From the NCBI RefSeq assembly GCF_039536765.1, contig NZ_BAAAZF010000001.1, positions 248,001-312,000 on the forward strand: a stretch of 64,000 nt of DNA, in the 5' to 3' direction. The translations under genes and the position numbers were made by a program. A model generated the notes under the pieces. It saw only the letters and a list, made by a program, of their open reading frames with translations, was not told the DNA's origin and searched no databases. Shown here one piece after another: positions 62,902 to 64,000 of this stretch; position 1 is the first letter of the stretch, and each line of letters starts with the position of its first letter. The stretch is from Parerythrobacter jejuensis. Its GTDB lineage: Bacteria > Pseudomonadota > Alphaproteobacteria > Sphingomonadales > Sphingomonadaceae.

Positions 62902-64000
62902 GCAGCAAGCAGCTGGTCTATCCGCTCAAGGGCGAGCAAGCGCAGGCGGTCGATCCGCAAGATAGCGTGTGGCTGTCTGCGAGTGCAGGGACGGGTAAGA
63001 CCCAGGTCCTTTCAGCACGCGTGTTGCGCCTGCTCTTGCAACCAAGCTGCGGGCCGGAATCGATCCTTTGCCTGACATTCACCAAAGCTGGCGCTGCCGA
63101 AATGGCAACGCGGGTCAACGAAGTACTGGCAAGCTGGGTGCGGATGGATGCCGCAAGTCTGGCGATTGATTTGCGGGCCATCGGTGCTCCTGTAGATTCC
63201 GAGACGCAGGAACGCGCCAGGACGCTGTTCGCACGGGTGCTCGATTGCCCGGGTGGGGGCCTCAGGATCGATACGATCCACGCGTTCTCGCAGTGGCTGT
63301 TGGCCGCTTTTCCGGAAGAAGCAGGGCTGGTGCCCGGGACGAGAGCGATGGAGGACCGGGAGCGTGTTCTTCTGTCACGCGAAGTCTTGTCGGAGTTGTT
63401 GCTGGAAGCCGATCAGGACGATCTGAGTGCAATCGCCATGCTCACCATCAGGCTCGGGCCGGAAGGCGCGCAGTCGTGGATGATGCGGTGCGCTGCACAG
63501 CTCGATCTGTGGACCGGGCCCGATGGCTGGCAACCTCCCTTGCGATCCCGCGTGCTCGGTCTGCTGGGGTTGCCAGGGGACTGCTGCGAAGAACAACTTG
63601 CCAAGCTGTGCGACGATGGCAATTTCGACGTTGCTTCCTTGCGTGATTGCTTGGCCCACTATGCAGCGTGGAATGCGAAAGGTGGGCGGGATGCCGTCGC
63701 TGCGGGCGAGGCCTGGCTTGCCAGCGACCCTGCGGCCAGACTTGCGTCGGTCGATGATTTGGCCACCGCATTCTTCTTCAAGAATGGCAATCCGCGATTA
63801 CCCAAGAATGCGGACGATGCATTCGCGCAAAGTCATGAGCGGGTGGGCGCAGCAATCGCGACGATACGCGAGCAGTTAGCGTTGCTGGCCCTCGCAGAGT
63901 TCCTGGTGCCTGCGCTTACGCTCGGTCGAAAGTTCGCGCTTGCCTGGCAGGACCGGAAAGAACGCGACGGCCTGATCGACTTCGATGACCAGATCCGTCG
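62898..64000 (+). CDS. addA: Double-strand break repair helicase AddA (partial, cut by window end)
   Basis: The ATG at 62898 overlaps the addB stop (ATGA). The first 367 residues are visible. Walker A SASAGTGKT at 27-35 is the UvrD/RecB type; LCLTFTKAGAAEMATRV is motif Ia, and RIDTIHAFSQWLLAAFP is the Ic-like segment. The last visible residues LIDFDDQIRR belong to the conserved DYDD-like element before the next helicase motif. The rest, including the nuclease domain, lies beyond the window. No in-window stop codon interrupts it. Confidence 0.93.
   Translation, partial: MSSKQLVYPLKGEQAQAVDPQDSVWLSASAGTGKTQVLSARVLRLLLQPSCGPESILCLTFTKAGAAEMATRVNEVLASWVRMDAASLAIDLRAIGAPVDSETQERARTLFARVLDCPGGGLRIDTIHAFSQWLLAAFPEEAGLVPGTRAMEDRERVLLSREVLSELLLEADQDDLSAIAMLTIRLGPEGAQSWMMRCAAQLDLWTGPDGWQPPLRSRVLGLLGLPGDCCEEQLAKLCDDGNFDVASLRDCLAHYAAWNAKGGRDAVAAGEAWLASDPAARLASVDDLATAFFFKNGNPRLPKNADDAFAQSHERVGAAIATIREQLALLALAEFLVPALTLGRKFALAWQDRKERDGLIDFDDQIR

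Overview
This 64 kb window is a gene-dense piece of chromosome from an alphaproteobacterium, most likely Sphingomonadales and probably the Erythrobacter/Altererythrobacter group. The evidence is a near-identical relative of the Erythrobacter litoralis LOV-HTH photoreceptor EL222, a glycine-dependent 5-aminolevulinate synthase, a DivL-type pseudo-kinase beside tsaE/amgK/murU/addBA, and paired Flp pilins. No insertion sequence, prophage, CRISPR array or rRNA operon was recognised. One tRNA gene (Arg, anticodon ACG) is present. Many genes are packed with 1-4 base overlaps, often with GTG or TTG starts.

Layout. 1-4 kb: a secreted DUF5694 protein, then a blue-light LOV-HTH regulator downstream of a PAS-GGDEF-EAL-PilZ c-di-GMP protein. 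4-9.6 kb (minus strand): TauD-like dioxygenase, nitroreductase, EEP-fold nuclease/phosphatase, hemA, a possible globin-like protein and murI. 9.7-15.6 kb (plus): plsY, dprA, two related membrane proteins, topA and a 60-residue helix-turn-helix-like protein. 15.6-18.7 kb (minus): lepB-rnc-era-DUF2971. 18.8-26.3 kb (plus): pgi, a stand-alone DnaB-like ATPase, a DEAD-box helicase with a structured leader, glutathione reductase and two NAD(P)-dependent reductases.

26.4-38 kb (plus) is a propionate/methylmalonyl-CoA region. It holds carboxylase beta and alpha subunits, methylmalonyl-CoA epimerase and mutase, enoyl-CoA hydratase and a GST. Biotin synthase, which supplies the carboxylase cofactor, is inside it, together with a DUF3445 protein and O-acetylhomoserine sulfhydrylase. 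38-41.4 kb: GNAT, cyclase, aroB and aroK (minus). 41.5-46.9 kb: a 44-residue membrane peptide coupled to a large exported protein, then xerD, accA and an M48 lipoprotein protease. 47-53.7 kb: two Flp pilins, mutT, tRNA-Arg, hemerythrin, folE, a TetR/TonB-receptor divergent pair, peroxiredoxin and a DUF922 protein. 53.8-64 kb: ahcY behind a strong palindrome, then divL-tsaE-amgK-murU-addB-addA, the last cut by the window end.

Functional threads: light and c-di-GMP signalling (1-4 kb), propionyl-CoA to succinyl-CoA conversion, peptidoglycan recycling (amgK/murU) beside cell-cycle control (divL), and double-strand break repair (addBA).
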